Assembly: GCA_014529385.2 (NCBI GenBank)
Contig: CM043945.1
Span: 140,594,241-140,658,240, forward strand
DNA: 64,000 nt
Direction of reading: 5' to 3'
From: Adiantum capillus-veneris
Taxonomy: Eukaryota > Streptophyta > Polypodiopsida > Polypodiales > Pteridaceae
Numbering within the stretch: position 1 is the first letter of the stretch; the number at the start of each line of letters is the position of its first letter. The notes below the pieces were generated by a model. It was not told the origin of the DNA, searched no databases, and saw nothing but the letters and a program-made list of their open reading frames with translations. The position numbers were made by a program, and so were the translations under genes. Shown piece by piece: positions 22,461-33,140 of this stretch.

Positions 22461-25240
22461 GTGTGAGGTCCCCACCCCGCCGTTTCCAATGGCGGATCTG
22501 ATAGTGAACCCGGTGGCCACTAGATCTATTGCGGAAGCAAACAAAATGGTTCAGGGTTCGACTAGCGGACGATCTCTCATCACAAAGTGAGTCGAGTTCG
22601 AGCCTACTAGCAGGGAGATCTAGCTCCACCTCGCAGAGGAAGCGTACTTGAACTATCTAGCGATCCTAAGACCCACCTTCCAAGAGGAGAGAAACCCCGA
22701 GCGCCTTTTTCCCCATGTTTCAGAGGCACGTATACTCGAGATTTCACCGCTCTAGGGGCAATGAGTATTACTAATATCGAAGTAAGCACAATGGGGACAG
22801 AGAGTTCCCGACCAATCGGGACCACCCATCTCGTAGGCATTGGCAACCTGAGCCAAGCCCCCACTTTCCACCCCCACACTCACACTTCCTTGTGTGACCT
22901 AATTACTACCACAAAGGTTGTTCAACAAAAAGATTCCTTGTTTAATTTCGAATCACATTGCTCGTTAATACAGCCCTTCAACCAGTATTGCAAACAACAC
23001 CAAGACAGAATTCTAATAAAAATTCTACTCAAACTTATTCATAAAAGTTCCAATGTTCGGGAGGTACAACATCCCCCCTCCAGCGAGAGTTCACTCCTCC
23101 CGTTGTCGCCTAGCTGCCCATACAACTAGGTATGTCCACCGCATAGAAAGCACGTCATGGACACTCCCACCGCATAGAAAGCAAGACGTGGGTTCCCACC
23201 GCATAGAAAGCAAGTCGTGGGTATCCACCACATAAAAAGCAAGTCGTGGATTCAAGAGTCCTTAACGAGGAACTCTGCCCCCTGTGATCAATAGGGGGGT
23301 CAGGACTGATTCAACATTGGAAATAAAATGAACATGTCGAGCTAAATTTTCCCTAGCAGACATTCTTTCCTAATTGCAACGAGCATACCCATCAATCATT
23401 TCCTTCCTACTTTAGAACTTAATGTACAATGAATTCAATGCCGAGGTTTCCATCGGATTTCTCCAACATGTTTGGGGATATTTTCATTCCTAACTAAAAG
23501 TGTGCAATGTTAAATTAAACAACTGGAATGAAATTATGATCTACCTCTTCCATTTCTTCGTCGATGGCCCGTGAGATGGCCGGTATTTGCTCTTCCATGG
23601 GAACTTTTCCCTTCCCGTTTACCTTGCTCGTTCTTGCCTCGTGGTCGTGGGCTCCACCAAAGCGAGTCCTCTTAACCTGGGCCATTTTAAACTCACTACT
23701 TTAAATAATTAACTTGGAGAAAAGAGCTAATGTCCGCAAGCATCATAACAAGCCAAATGATAGATTAGCAACATTAAACAATGCCTGCTACATGAGAGGT
23801 TTAGATTTTTCCATATAGCAATCATTATGGATGACACATAATCCTATGGGAACCGGCTCTAAAGATAATTACTCGGCTTACATGATTAAGAATAATAAGA
23901 TTTCACTAATGGAATTACCAGAGAGATGAATTAAGCACGATTAATCTCTTTCTTAGCAATTAGAGGGTGCAGAATCACCGCATGCATAGGTGTGAGAAAA
24001 ACCACCTCTTAGAGACTTAATGACAGATTAATCTTACCTTAACTATATCCTAATGCATAAGAGAAATGAATCTAATTCAACTACAATTTAATACGTGATA
24101 GAAAGAGTGATTCTCATCAATCTACACAATTACCAGCTTACCGATTAATTACTATGCTACCTAGAGAGAGAAAATTCTAATAATTGTGCACTTATCATTA
24201 ATTAGGAGTGATGAATGGCTGATAATTCAGCTATGGGATGATGATTACATAATAGAATATGGTTAAGGAGAATTTAAAGAGTAATTATAGAGAATTACGA
24301 CTAGGAATAAGCATAATAGACGAGAAATTTAGATGGTAGAGAAAGGAATTTAGAGATAGCATTAATTAAACCGTGGTTACCGTGATTAAGGACTGATAAT
24401 CTATTCGATTTTTTGATCTAATCGAGCTTCTTGAGGCGAGAATTCGACAACACCTCCTCCTTGCTTCTCCTTCAAAAGGTGTGTTCCGGCAGCACCTTCC
24501 CAGAGTGTGTGTAGGTGTGTGTGTGTGCACTGTGTGTGTGTGAGCATATGTGTGTATGTGTGTGTATGTGTGTGTGTGTGTAGGTATTTAAATAGGCCTC
24601 CTCAAGCTGAAAATCGATTTATGATGCTATAAGCATCTGAGTGAGCACTCAGTCTCTGCATTGGCAAGTCCAGTTCCCCTACCCACCAAGTGTCAGGTTG
24701 GCTTGGTTAACTGGCTCTCACACTTAGTAGCAGGCTTAGAAACTCTCCCAAGACTCCCACAAGGCAAGAGGGCGCCCCCTAGCTGCTAAAGCTGGTCTGG
24801 AGTGGCCTGGAACCTGTTCCCACACAGTCATGGTACCTCCCCGGGCAATTTTGAGAAAATTTGATTCTAGGCTAAAACGGGTCATACGAGTCGGATTTTG
24901 ATGCCGAAAATTGCTATACGAAGCTCTAACTAAGACGTACCGGACCGAGTACTTGCCATATTTTGCAGCCTCCGGGGTCGGAAAATGCATTTTTTCAAAT
25001 TTGGGGTACGGGTGCAGTTTTTCGAGACGATCAAAACTGGACGGGTCGGGTGACCAAAAACTTACTATTTTTGGAATTTTTTTACAAAAAATATTTTAGT
25101 TCACATTTCGAAGCTTTAAAACATCCTGAACATCATGGCACTGACAAAATTTAGAAAACTGCTAAAAATAGTAACTTTTTCCATTATATTCATCTCATGG
25201 TACGAGGGTGCTCTTTTTGATCGGGGTTAGAGACCTTACA
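22461..25240 (-). repeat. Element F 3' LTR (element orientation)
   Basis: About 2,780 bp. The + strand begins TGTGAGGTCCCC and ends GAGACCTTACA. It matches 30,360-33,140 throughout. On the minus strand a TATTTAAATA box at 24,585-24,594 lies about 650 bp from the LTR start and probably marks the promoter. Four imperfect CGCATAGAAAGCA(A/C)G(A/T)CGTGG units lie at about 23,141-23,250. TG-rich repeats lie at 24,508-24,582. Confidence 0.92.
23141..23250 (+). repeat. Tandem 30-bp units in element F LTR
   Basis: Four copies of a unit around CACCGCATAGAAAGCAAG, about 25-40 bp apart, are present here and again at about 31,037-31,145 in the other LTR. The repeat was therefore present in the parent element. 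Its function is unknown; it lies in the transcribed R-U5 part of the LTR. Confidence 0.75.
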
Positions 25241-25254
25241 ACCTCCCCAACGTG
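25241..25254 (-). promoter_or_regulatory. Element F polypurine tract
   Basis: On the minus strand CACGTTGGGGAGGT directly precedes the 3' LTR start TGTAAGGTCTC. The position and purine content fit the primer for plus-strand synthesis. Confidence 0.75.
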
Positions 25255-25322
25255 AAAAATTTGAGATGTCCTCATCTCAAGAATGTGTTTGGGTAATCTT
25301 TTAGGAGCGTTGGTTCGTCCTC

Positions 25323-25778
25323 TCAAGTTGCATCCTCTTCAGGGTAATCCTTCCACTTTACCAGATGCTCCGTCATAGTTCTGTTGCGTAACTTCCTTTC
25401 CCTTGTTTCCAGTACGTACTCAGGTTGGAGCTCGAGAACTCCTTGTGTTGGCATGACTATCTGATCTGAGTCCAAGAATTGATCAGGGTTAGGAATATAG
25501 GGTTTGAGTAAGCTGACGTGGAATACATCATGAACCTTCAAGTTTGCAGGTAACTTTATCTTGTAAGCTTGGTCACTCACAACCTTAATGATCTCGAATG
25601 GTCCACAATACCTTGGGCTTAGCTTCTTATATCTGCCTAGAGATAAGTTGCTTTTCTTTGGTCGGACTCGCAGAAAAACCTTATCCCCTTCTTTGAAAGT
25701 TCTTTCTGAACGGTTCTTATCTGCATAGTGCTTCTGTCTATCCTGAGCGGCCTGAATGTCTTGGCGAATAGCTCTAGT
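25323..25778 (-). pseudogene. CHD: Element F integrase C-terminus and chromodomain
   Basis: After a TAG at 25,779-25,781 the frame continues through KHYADKNRSERTFKEGDKVF, SPRYCGPFEIIKVV (GPY/F) and KVHDVFHVSLLKPY. It ends in a chromodomain-like segment, QPEYVLETRERKLRNR then HLVKWKDYPEEDATW, where the Trp codon is now TGA (25,323-25,325). Chromodomains on plant gypsy integrases steer insertion to marked chromatin. The aromatic positions Y and W (VKWKDY) are present. The domain is complete to its last residues apart from the stop. Confidence 0.88.
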
Positions 25779-26824
25779 CTATGCTTCCATATCTTCTAAC
25801 ATCTTCCTAGATGCTTCTACCCTGATGGTTGGATCTGAGAAGTTTAGTGGTGCTAAGCAGTCCTGTCCATAAAGAGCTTTGAAAGGTGACATTCCAATGC
25901 TTCTGTGTTCGGAAGAGTTGTAAGCATACTCCACCAAAGGTAGATATTGTAACCACTTCTTTGGCTCTTGTGAACAATAGGCTCTGAGAATGTCCTCGAT
26001 GACTTGATTAACTCTCTCAGTTTGCCCATCTGTCTGTGGATGATACGTTGTACTGAAGGCTAATTGTGACCCAATAGATTGGAAAAGAGAAGTCCAAAAT
26101 TTTGATGTAAACCTGGCATCTATATCACTGACGATACGCTTGGGCAGCCCATGTAACCTAAAAATCTCCTTGATGAATACCCGACTAACATCTGAAGCAG
26201 TAAAGGTTGTCTTTACGGGTATTAGATGAGCCACTTTTGTGAGCATATCAACAACCACGAAAATAGAATCATAACCTCCTGTAGAAGGTAATCCTGTAAC
26301 AAAATCCATACTGATGCATTCCGATTTCATCTCGGGTATGTCAAGAGGTTGAAGTTGCCCTGGTAACTTGATTCTTTCGGCCTTTATCCGCTGACAAGAA
26401 ATACATTGCCTCACATAGCGAAGTATGTCCCCTTTCATTCCAGACCAAAAATAACTCCTCCTGACAGCATGAAGAGTCTTAGCGTAGCCTGGATGTCCGG
26501 ATGTAGGGCTATCGTGCGCTTCATACAAAATGGCCTTCTTTAAGGCTGGATCTCTGGTTACACATAGTCTATGTCTGTAGTAAAGACATCCTCCCATAAG
26601 AGAGTAATCTTTAGCTTCATGCATCTTATTTTGCTGGACTAGGGATACTATACGCTGGTGTTCTGGATCTACCAAAGATGCTTCTTTGATTCTATCCCAG
26701 ATAGGGTTATTTGGAATAGAGATAGCTCCGAGAAAGGATTTTCAGCTAAGACCATCTGCAACTGCATTTCCTTTCCTGGTCTATACTTTATGTCAAGGTC
26801 ATATTCCTCTAATAGCTCTATCCA
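25779..26824 (-). CDS. IN: Element F integrase
   Basis: A 298-codon open frame (26,675 to 25,779). It has the HHCC zinc finger (H...SGHPGYAKTLHAV, then CISCQRIK), SMDFVTGLP (first D), IVSDIDARFTSKFW (second D, SDID instead of the usual SDRD) and HPQTDGQTERVNQ (E). All three catalytic acids are present. A frameshift near 26,770 separates it from the RNase H, within the usual PGKE...ADALS linker. It ends at a TAG that I infer replaced CAG. It would join element DNA to the chromosome. Confidence 0.92.
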
Positions 26825-29530
26825 TCATCGTTGTCGCATATTGAGAATAGGTTGAGTAAAAATCCATTTTAAGCTCTTGTGGTCTGTAACCAGCTGAAAC
26901 TTGCGCCCAAGAAGATAATGTCTCCATAACTTTAGCGCATGAATAAGTGCTATAAGTTCCAAATCATGAGTAGGATAATTCTTCTCATGATCCCTCAGCT
27001 TTCGTGAAGTATACGCCACTGGTCTTCCTTCTTGAGTAAGAACTCCGCCTAGAGCAAATTTGCTAGTGGCGATCGCTACTTCAAATTCCTTGCTGAAATC
27101 TGGAAGCTTTAAAATAGGAGCCGAGACCAAGAAATCTTTTAGCTTAGCAAAGCTAGATTCATGCTCGGCCTTCCATTCGATCCTCATTCCTTTCTTCAAG
27201 AGTTCCGTCAAAGGTGCAGCAATACGTGCATAGTCCTTGACAAAAATCCTGTACCATCCTGTTATCCCAAGAAATCCTCTGACTTCGCTGACGGTAGATG
27301 GTTGAGGCCAATCAATGATGTCCTTGACTTTATCTGGGTCCACTGAAATCCCTTCAACCGATATGACAAATCCAAGATAGTTGACCATTGGTGAGCAAAA
27401 AGTGCACTTGCTCTCTTTAGCATAAAGTTGGTGTTTTCGAAGAAGATCAAGTACTTTGCGAACATGTTCTTCGTGATCTGCCTCATTCTTAGAGTATATC
27501 AGAATGTCATCAAAGAAAACCAAGACAAAATCATCCAGGTAAGGTCTAAAAATATCCTGCATAAGTCGATTGAAGCTTGCAGGAGCATTTGTTAGACCAA
27601 AAGACATTACTGTGAACTCGTAGTGCCCATACCTAGTATTGAAAGCTGTCTTTGGAATATTCGATTCCTTGATCCTAATTCGGTAATATCCTGACCTTAG
27701 ATCTATCTTTGTAAACATTTTGGCGCCGTGGAGTCTGTCCAAAAGTTCGTCAATCCTTGGAATTGGATACTTGTTCTTAACAGTTACCTGGTTCAGTCCC
27801 CGGTAATCTATGCATAGTCTTAAGGTTCCATCCTTCTTTTTCTGAAAAATAACTGGAGCACCCCAAGGAGAAGTACTGGGTCGAATGAATCCTTGATCAA
27901 TGATTTGCCTAAGCTGTTCTTTGAGTTCGATGGCCTTTGGAAGTGACATTTTATAAGGTCTTCTTGAGATAGGTTCACACCCAGGGATAGTCTCAATCTC
28001 ATGATCTACCTCTCTATGTGGCGGAAGATTCGTAAGGTCTTCAGGGAATACATCATCATACTCTCTCAACCTGTTTGGTCGAAGTGAGGTATCTGATTGG
28101 TCCACCTTGTTGAGCTTAACCGCATAAATTTGCTGACCCTTCCTTAGTCCCTTCAAAAGTCTACTGGTCTTAACTAGAGTATCCTTAGGTCTCCCATTTT
28201 CCCCCTGGATTAAGGCTTCATTACCCAAGTTATCTGTAAAGGTAAAATTTCCTTCTGCACAATGTATGTGCGCCCTATTTTGCTCTATCCAGTCCATCCC
28301 TAGTATCCCATCAAAGAATCCTAAAGGTAGGGTTCGAAATTGGGCAGAAATTGGGTGTCCCCCTAAATCAAAGTCGATTTTTCCTGCAGAATGTTGAGAT
28401 ACTACTTCCTTGCCGTTTGCTAACTCTACAACTAGCTTGCTTGTTGGATACTTATCTAGCTTTAGCTTCCTCATGCATCTGGGTGAAAGAAATGAAAGAG
28501 TACTACCACAATCTATAAGGAAGTTAACTCGTTCACCTCTGAGAGATCCTGGCATATAAATGACTGCGTATTGCTCGCAACCATTGGGATTGTCAATTGA
28601 AGCATGTAGGGTTGCTCTCTCCACTGCTTCGTCACCCACAGTTGGTTGTACCACTGCGGCATTCACTCTGGCGGTAGCTCCACACCCTCGCCCTCTGTTC
28701 ATCCTTCCTCGTTCTCCTCTCCCATTAGCTTGGCCACGCCCACGGGTATTCAAGGGTATGGCATTGGCATTGGTTGCCTGAATGTTCCTAGGGCAATTGG
28801 ATCTGTAATGTCCATGCTCGCCGCAACCATAGCATCGAACATCAGGGAACTCCATGGTTGTGGTGGTAGCCACAATAGGGCGCTGGTTATATACTTGGTT
28901 GGCTGGTCTGTTATCCCAAGTAGTCGTCCTTTCCCTCTTTGCCCAATGATTCCTCCTATTTTGATTAGCCCTTTGTACTTCGAGAGCTAGAGGTTTGGCC
29001 CTTAACAAGGCATCCTGTAGCGTCGTCGACCTGAGAGCTTCCAACCGAGTATTCAGGGGGTCGATTAGTCCTTGGCAGAACCTTGCCACCTGTTGTTCCA
29101 AGGTCATCTTAGGAGCATATCTCTGAAGAGTGACAAACTTTGCATAGTATTCTTCAACAGATGAATTCAGCTGCCGAAGTGAAAAGAATTCATTCATCCT
29201 CAAGGTTCTATAGGCAGGCGGTAAATAACGCCCCATTATCGCAGCTTTGATGTCTTCCCAGGATTGGGAAGATCCCTTAATATCCATGTCCCTGCAATGT
29301 TGCTTCCACCATATCTTGGCATCGCCAGTCAAGCGGAACATCGCAAGCATGGTCTGATTTACGGGTTGGGTCCCTGCAGCTTCAAAGTAATCGTCCATGG
29401 CTGCCATCCATACTTCCGCATCTCTCTCCACATTTTCCCCCTCGCCCTTAAAGATCGGAGGTTGGGCTTGCTTAAGGAGGAGCTTCTTCTCTTGCGCTGT
29501 CGAGTACAGAGTAACAGGTGGTGCCTACAT
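26825..29530 (-). CDS. gag-pol: Element F gag-protease-RT-RNase H polyprotein
   Basis: An 868-codon frame from 29,431. It is open upstream to about 29,525 in the same frame, where an ATG at 29,528-29,530 is followed at once by TAG, so the true start may be the ATG before that stop. Order: gag core ([27 protein letters not shown]), zinc knuckle [14 protein letters not shown], Arg/Gly-rich stretch, protease ([21 protein letters not shown]), RT ([45 protein letters not shown]) and RNase H ([14 protein letters not shown]). The RT catalytic Asp pair is intact. The protease shows D-C-G where D-S-G is expected. It ends at TGA at 26,825, where an Arg codon (CGA) is likely ancestral. Confidence 0.93.
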
Positions 29531-29742
29531 GGACTATACGAATTCTTGATACATTACTTGGATTTCAAAATAGACACGAGACTTTAAAATAAAATTCAAG
29601 ATTCTACTTTATCAAGAGACAGAGATTCAGAGACAAAAAGAACTTTATTGATAAAAATTTATTACAATCGAATTCTTCAAGGTTTAGGATAACTGATGAT
29701 CAACTTATTACATGGCTCTATAGATTTGCGTATAACATACGC

Positions 29743-30258
29743 CTAGGAGATGGTATTGACATGATGCACTACTTCATTTGTGTAATAGTTCCTATACTCA
29801 TTCTTGAGTGGATAATAAGCTAAGATATCCAGCCGGAGTTCCGCTTTCAGTAATCCAAAGGTTTTGACTCTGCTTGCTGGGATCACATTGGTGACCTTCT
29901 CCGAGAGCCAGTCGTTGATGGTTTGATTGGAGTTGTCTAAAACAGTCTGGTCCAATCGTGTAGGCACCAAGTAGAATATCTCTATTACCCTCAACTCTTC
30001 TTCCCAACGTATTTTCTTCAAGTCCGTAGCCAGGCATCCTAGCTTCCGAGCGTTGATGTAGAAAACCCCTCGTGGAAATGTCCAATCAAGTTCCCATCCT
30101 CTATCAATGCGAGTGGAGTGTGGCGTATAAGCCTTCAACAGTATCTCCATGACATATCGCCTGAACTGGTAAACTAGGGATCTTCGAGCTTGCTCATAAA
30201 TAAGCTCAAACAATTGGAACATCCTATATTCGAGCACGGGGTCTTCCTGCAACACCAA
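29743..30258 (-). CDS. Extra open frame between PBS and gag in element F (unknown)
   Basis: 171 codons with no stop; the first ATG is codon 13 (30,222), giving 159 residues. It lies about 85 bp after the PBS and about 210 bp before gag, so it would be the first frame on the element RNA. The composition is protein-like: balanced charge with many Arg, Glu, Leu, Tyr and Trp (for example FELIYEQARRSLVYQFRRYV and RGWELDWTFPRGVFY). I see no signal peptide, membrane segment, zinc finger or known retroelement domain. Extra frames before gag are known in Ogre/Tat elements but are not a usual part of chromoviruses. It could also be a captured host fragment or a chance frame. A TTGCAG-G just upstream could act as a splice acceptor. 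Confidence 0.5.
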   Translation of the reverse strand: MVLQEDPVLEYRMFQLFELIYEQARRSLVYQFRRYVMEILLKAYTPHSTRIDRGWELDWTFPRGVFYINARKLGCLATDLKKIRWEEELRVIEIFYLVPTRLDQTVLDNSNQTINDWLSEKVTNVIPASRVKTFGLLKAELRLDILAYYPLKNEYRNYYTNEVVHHVNTIS

Positions 30259-30344
30259 TGCAAGGAATTCGGATCAACTATCTATATACTTTCAGTTCCT
30301 TTTAAATGTTCAAACAATACGACTTTATTTCCCAGCCTAACCTA

Positions 30345-30357
30345 GGCTTTGATACCA
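30345..30357 (-). promoter_or_regulatory. Element F primer-binding site
   Basis: On the minus strand TGGTATCAAAGCC begins two bases after the LTR end. It differs by one base from the initiator methionine tRNA site TGGTATCAGAGCC. Confidence 0.85.
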
Positions 30358-30359
30358 GG

Positions 30360-33140
30360 TGTGAGGTCCCCACCCCGCCGTTTCCAATGGAGGATCTGAT
30401 AGTGAACCCGGTGGCCACTAGATCTATTGCGGAAGAAAACAAAATGGTTCAGGGTTCGACTAGCGGACGATCTCTCATCACAAAGTCAGTCGAGTTCGAG
30501 CCTACTAGCAGGGAGATCTAGCTCCACCTCGCAGGGGAAGCGTACTTGAACTATCTAGCGATCCTAAGACCCACCTTCCAAGAGGAGAGAATCCCCGAGC
30601 GCCTTCTTCCCCATGTTTCAGAGGCACGTACACTCGAGATTTCACCGCTCTAGGGACAATGAGTATTACTAATATCGAAGTTAGCACAATGGGGACAGAG
30701 AGTTCCCGATCGATCGGGACCACCCATCTCGTAGGCATTGGAAACCTGAGCCAAGCCCCCACTTTCCACCCCGACACTTACACTTCCTTGTGTGACCTAA
30801 TTACTACCACAAAGGTTGTTCAACATAAAGATTCCTTGTTTAATTCCGAATCACATTGTTCGTTAATACAGCCCTTCAACCAGTATTGCAAACAGCACCA
30901 AGACAGAATTCTAGTAAAAATTCTACTCAAACTTATTCATAAAAGTTCCAATGTTCGGGAGGTACAACATCCCCCCTCCAACAAGAGTTCACTCCTCCCG
31001 TTGTCGCCTAGCTGCCCATACAACTAGGTATGTCTACCGCATAGAAAGCACGTCATCGAATCTCCCACCGCATAGAAAGCAAGACGTGGGTTCCCACCGC
31101 ATAGAAAGCAAGTCGTGGGTATCCACCGTATAAAAAGCAGGTCGTGGATTCAAGAGTCCTTAACGAGGAACTCTGCCCTCTGTGATCAGTAGGGGGGTAA
31201 GGACTGATTCAGCATTGGAAATAAAATGATGAACATGTCGAGCTAAATTTTCCCTAGAAGAAATTCTTTCCTAATTGCAACCAGCATACCCATCAATCAT
31301 TTCCTTCCTACTTTAGAACTTAATATACAATGAATTCAATGCCGAGGTTTCCATCGGATTTCTCCAACATGTTTGGGGATATTTTCATTCCTAACTAAAC
31401 GTGTGCAATGTTAAATAAAACAACTTAAATGAAATTATGATCTACCTCTTCCATTTCTTCGTCGATGGCCCGTGAGATGGCCTGTATTTGCTCTTCCATG
31501 GGAACTTTTCCCTTCCCGTTCACCTTGCTCGTTCCTGCCTCGTGGTCGTGGGCTCCACCAAAGCGAGTCCTCTTAACTGGGGCCATTTTAAACTCACTAC
31601 TTTAAATAATTAACTTGGAGAAAAGAGCTAATGTTCGCAAGCGTCATAACAAGCATCCAAATGATAGATTAGCAACATCAAACAATGCCTGCTACATGAG
31701 AGGTCTAGATTTTTCCATATAGCAATCATTATGGATGACACATAATCTTATGGGAACCGTCTCTAAAGATAATTACTCGACTTACATGATTAAGAATAAT
31801 AGGATTTCGCTAATGAAACTACCAGAGAGATGAATTAAGCACGATTAATCTCTTTCCTAGCAATTAGAGGGTGCAGAATCACCGCATGCATAGGTGTGAG
31901 AAAAACCACCTCTTAGAGACTTAATGACAGATTAATCTTACCTTAATTATATCCTAATGCATAAGAGAAATGAATCTAATTCAGCTACAATATTAATGCG
32001 TGATAGAAAGAGTGATTCTCATCAATCTACACAATTACCAGCTTACCGATTAATTACTATGCTACCTAGAGAGAGAAAATTCTAATAATTGTGCACTAAT
32101 CATTAATTAAGAGTAATGAATGGATGATAATTCAGCTATGGGATGATGATTACATAATAGAGTATGGTTAAGGAGAATTTAGAGAGTAATTATAGAGAAT
32201 TACGACTAGGAATAAGCATAATAGACGAGAAATTTAGATGGTAGAGAAAGGAATTTAGAGATAGCATTAATTAAACTGTGGTTACCGTGATTAAGAACTG
32301 ATAATCTTCTCGATTTTCTGATCTAATCGAGCTTCTTGAGGCGAAAATTCGACAGCACCTCCCTCCTTGCTTCTCCTTCAAAAGTGTGTTCCGGCAGCAC
32401 CTTCCCAGAGTGTGTGTAGGTGTGTGTGTGTGCACTGTGTGTGTGTGAGCATATGTGTGTGTGTGTATGTGTGTGTGTGTAGGTATTTAAATAGGCCTCC
32501 TCAAGTTGAAAATCGATTTGTGATGCTATAAGCATCTGAGTGAGCACTCAGTCTCTGCATTGGCATGTCTAGTGCCCCTACCCACCAAGTGTCAGGTTGG
32601 CTTGGTTAACTGGCTCTCACACTTAGTAGCAGGCTTAGAAACTCTCCCAAAACTCCCTCGAGGCAACAGGGCGCCCCCTAGCTGCTAAAGCTGGTCTGGA
32701 GTGGTCTGGAACCTGTTCCCACACAGTCCCGGTACCTCCCCGAGTAATTTTGAGAAAATTTGATTCTAGGCTAAAACAGGTCATACGAGTCGGATTTTGA
32801 TGCCGAAAATTTCTATACAAAGCCGTAACTAAGACGTACCGGACCGAGTACCTGCCATATTTAGGAGCCTCCGGGGTCCGAAAATGCATTTTTTTGAAAT
32901 TTGGGATACGGGTGCAGTTTTTCGAGACGATTAAAACTGGATGGGTCGGGTGACCAAAAACTTACTATTTTTGGAATTTTTTTACAAAAATTATTTTAGT
33001 TCACATTTCGAAGCTTTAAAACATTCTGAACATCATGGCACTGACAGAATTTGGAAAACTGCTAAAAATAGTAACTTTTTCCATTATATTCATTTCATGG
33101 TACGAGGGTGCTCTTTTTGATCGGGGTTAGAGACTTTACA
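30360..33140 (-). repeat. Element F 5' LTR (element orientation)
   Basis: 2,781 bp, matching 22,462-25,240 along its whole length. It is next to the PBS, so it is the 5' LTR. The TATTTAAATA box is at 32,484-32,493 (minus-strand promoter). It ends at 33,140, and CTAGG follows. Confidence 0.92.

Larger units (their letters stand above)
22461..33140 (-). mobile_element. Element F: chromovirus (Ty3/gypsy with chromodomain), nearly complete
   Basis: About 10.7 kb, minus strand. Left LTR 22,461/2-25,240 and right LTR about 30,360-33,140. CTAGG is present at 22,456-22,460 and at 33,141-33,145 as a target duplication, with one extra G at the left junction. The order on the minus strand is 5' LTR, PBS, an extra frame, gag, PR, RT, RNase H, IN, chromodomain, PPT, 3' LTR. 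Few lesions are seen: one or two frameshifts and about four stops. LTRs differ by about 2-4% in the parts I compared, so it is young. Confidence 0.92.

Noticed and set aside
22607-23129. 90- and 122-codon frames, repeated at 30,505-31,027
   Set aside because: They are in the LTRs of element F. Conservation reflects LTR identity.
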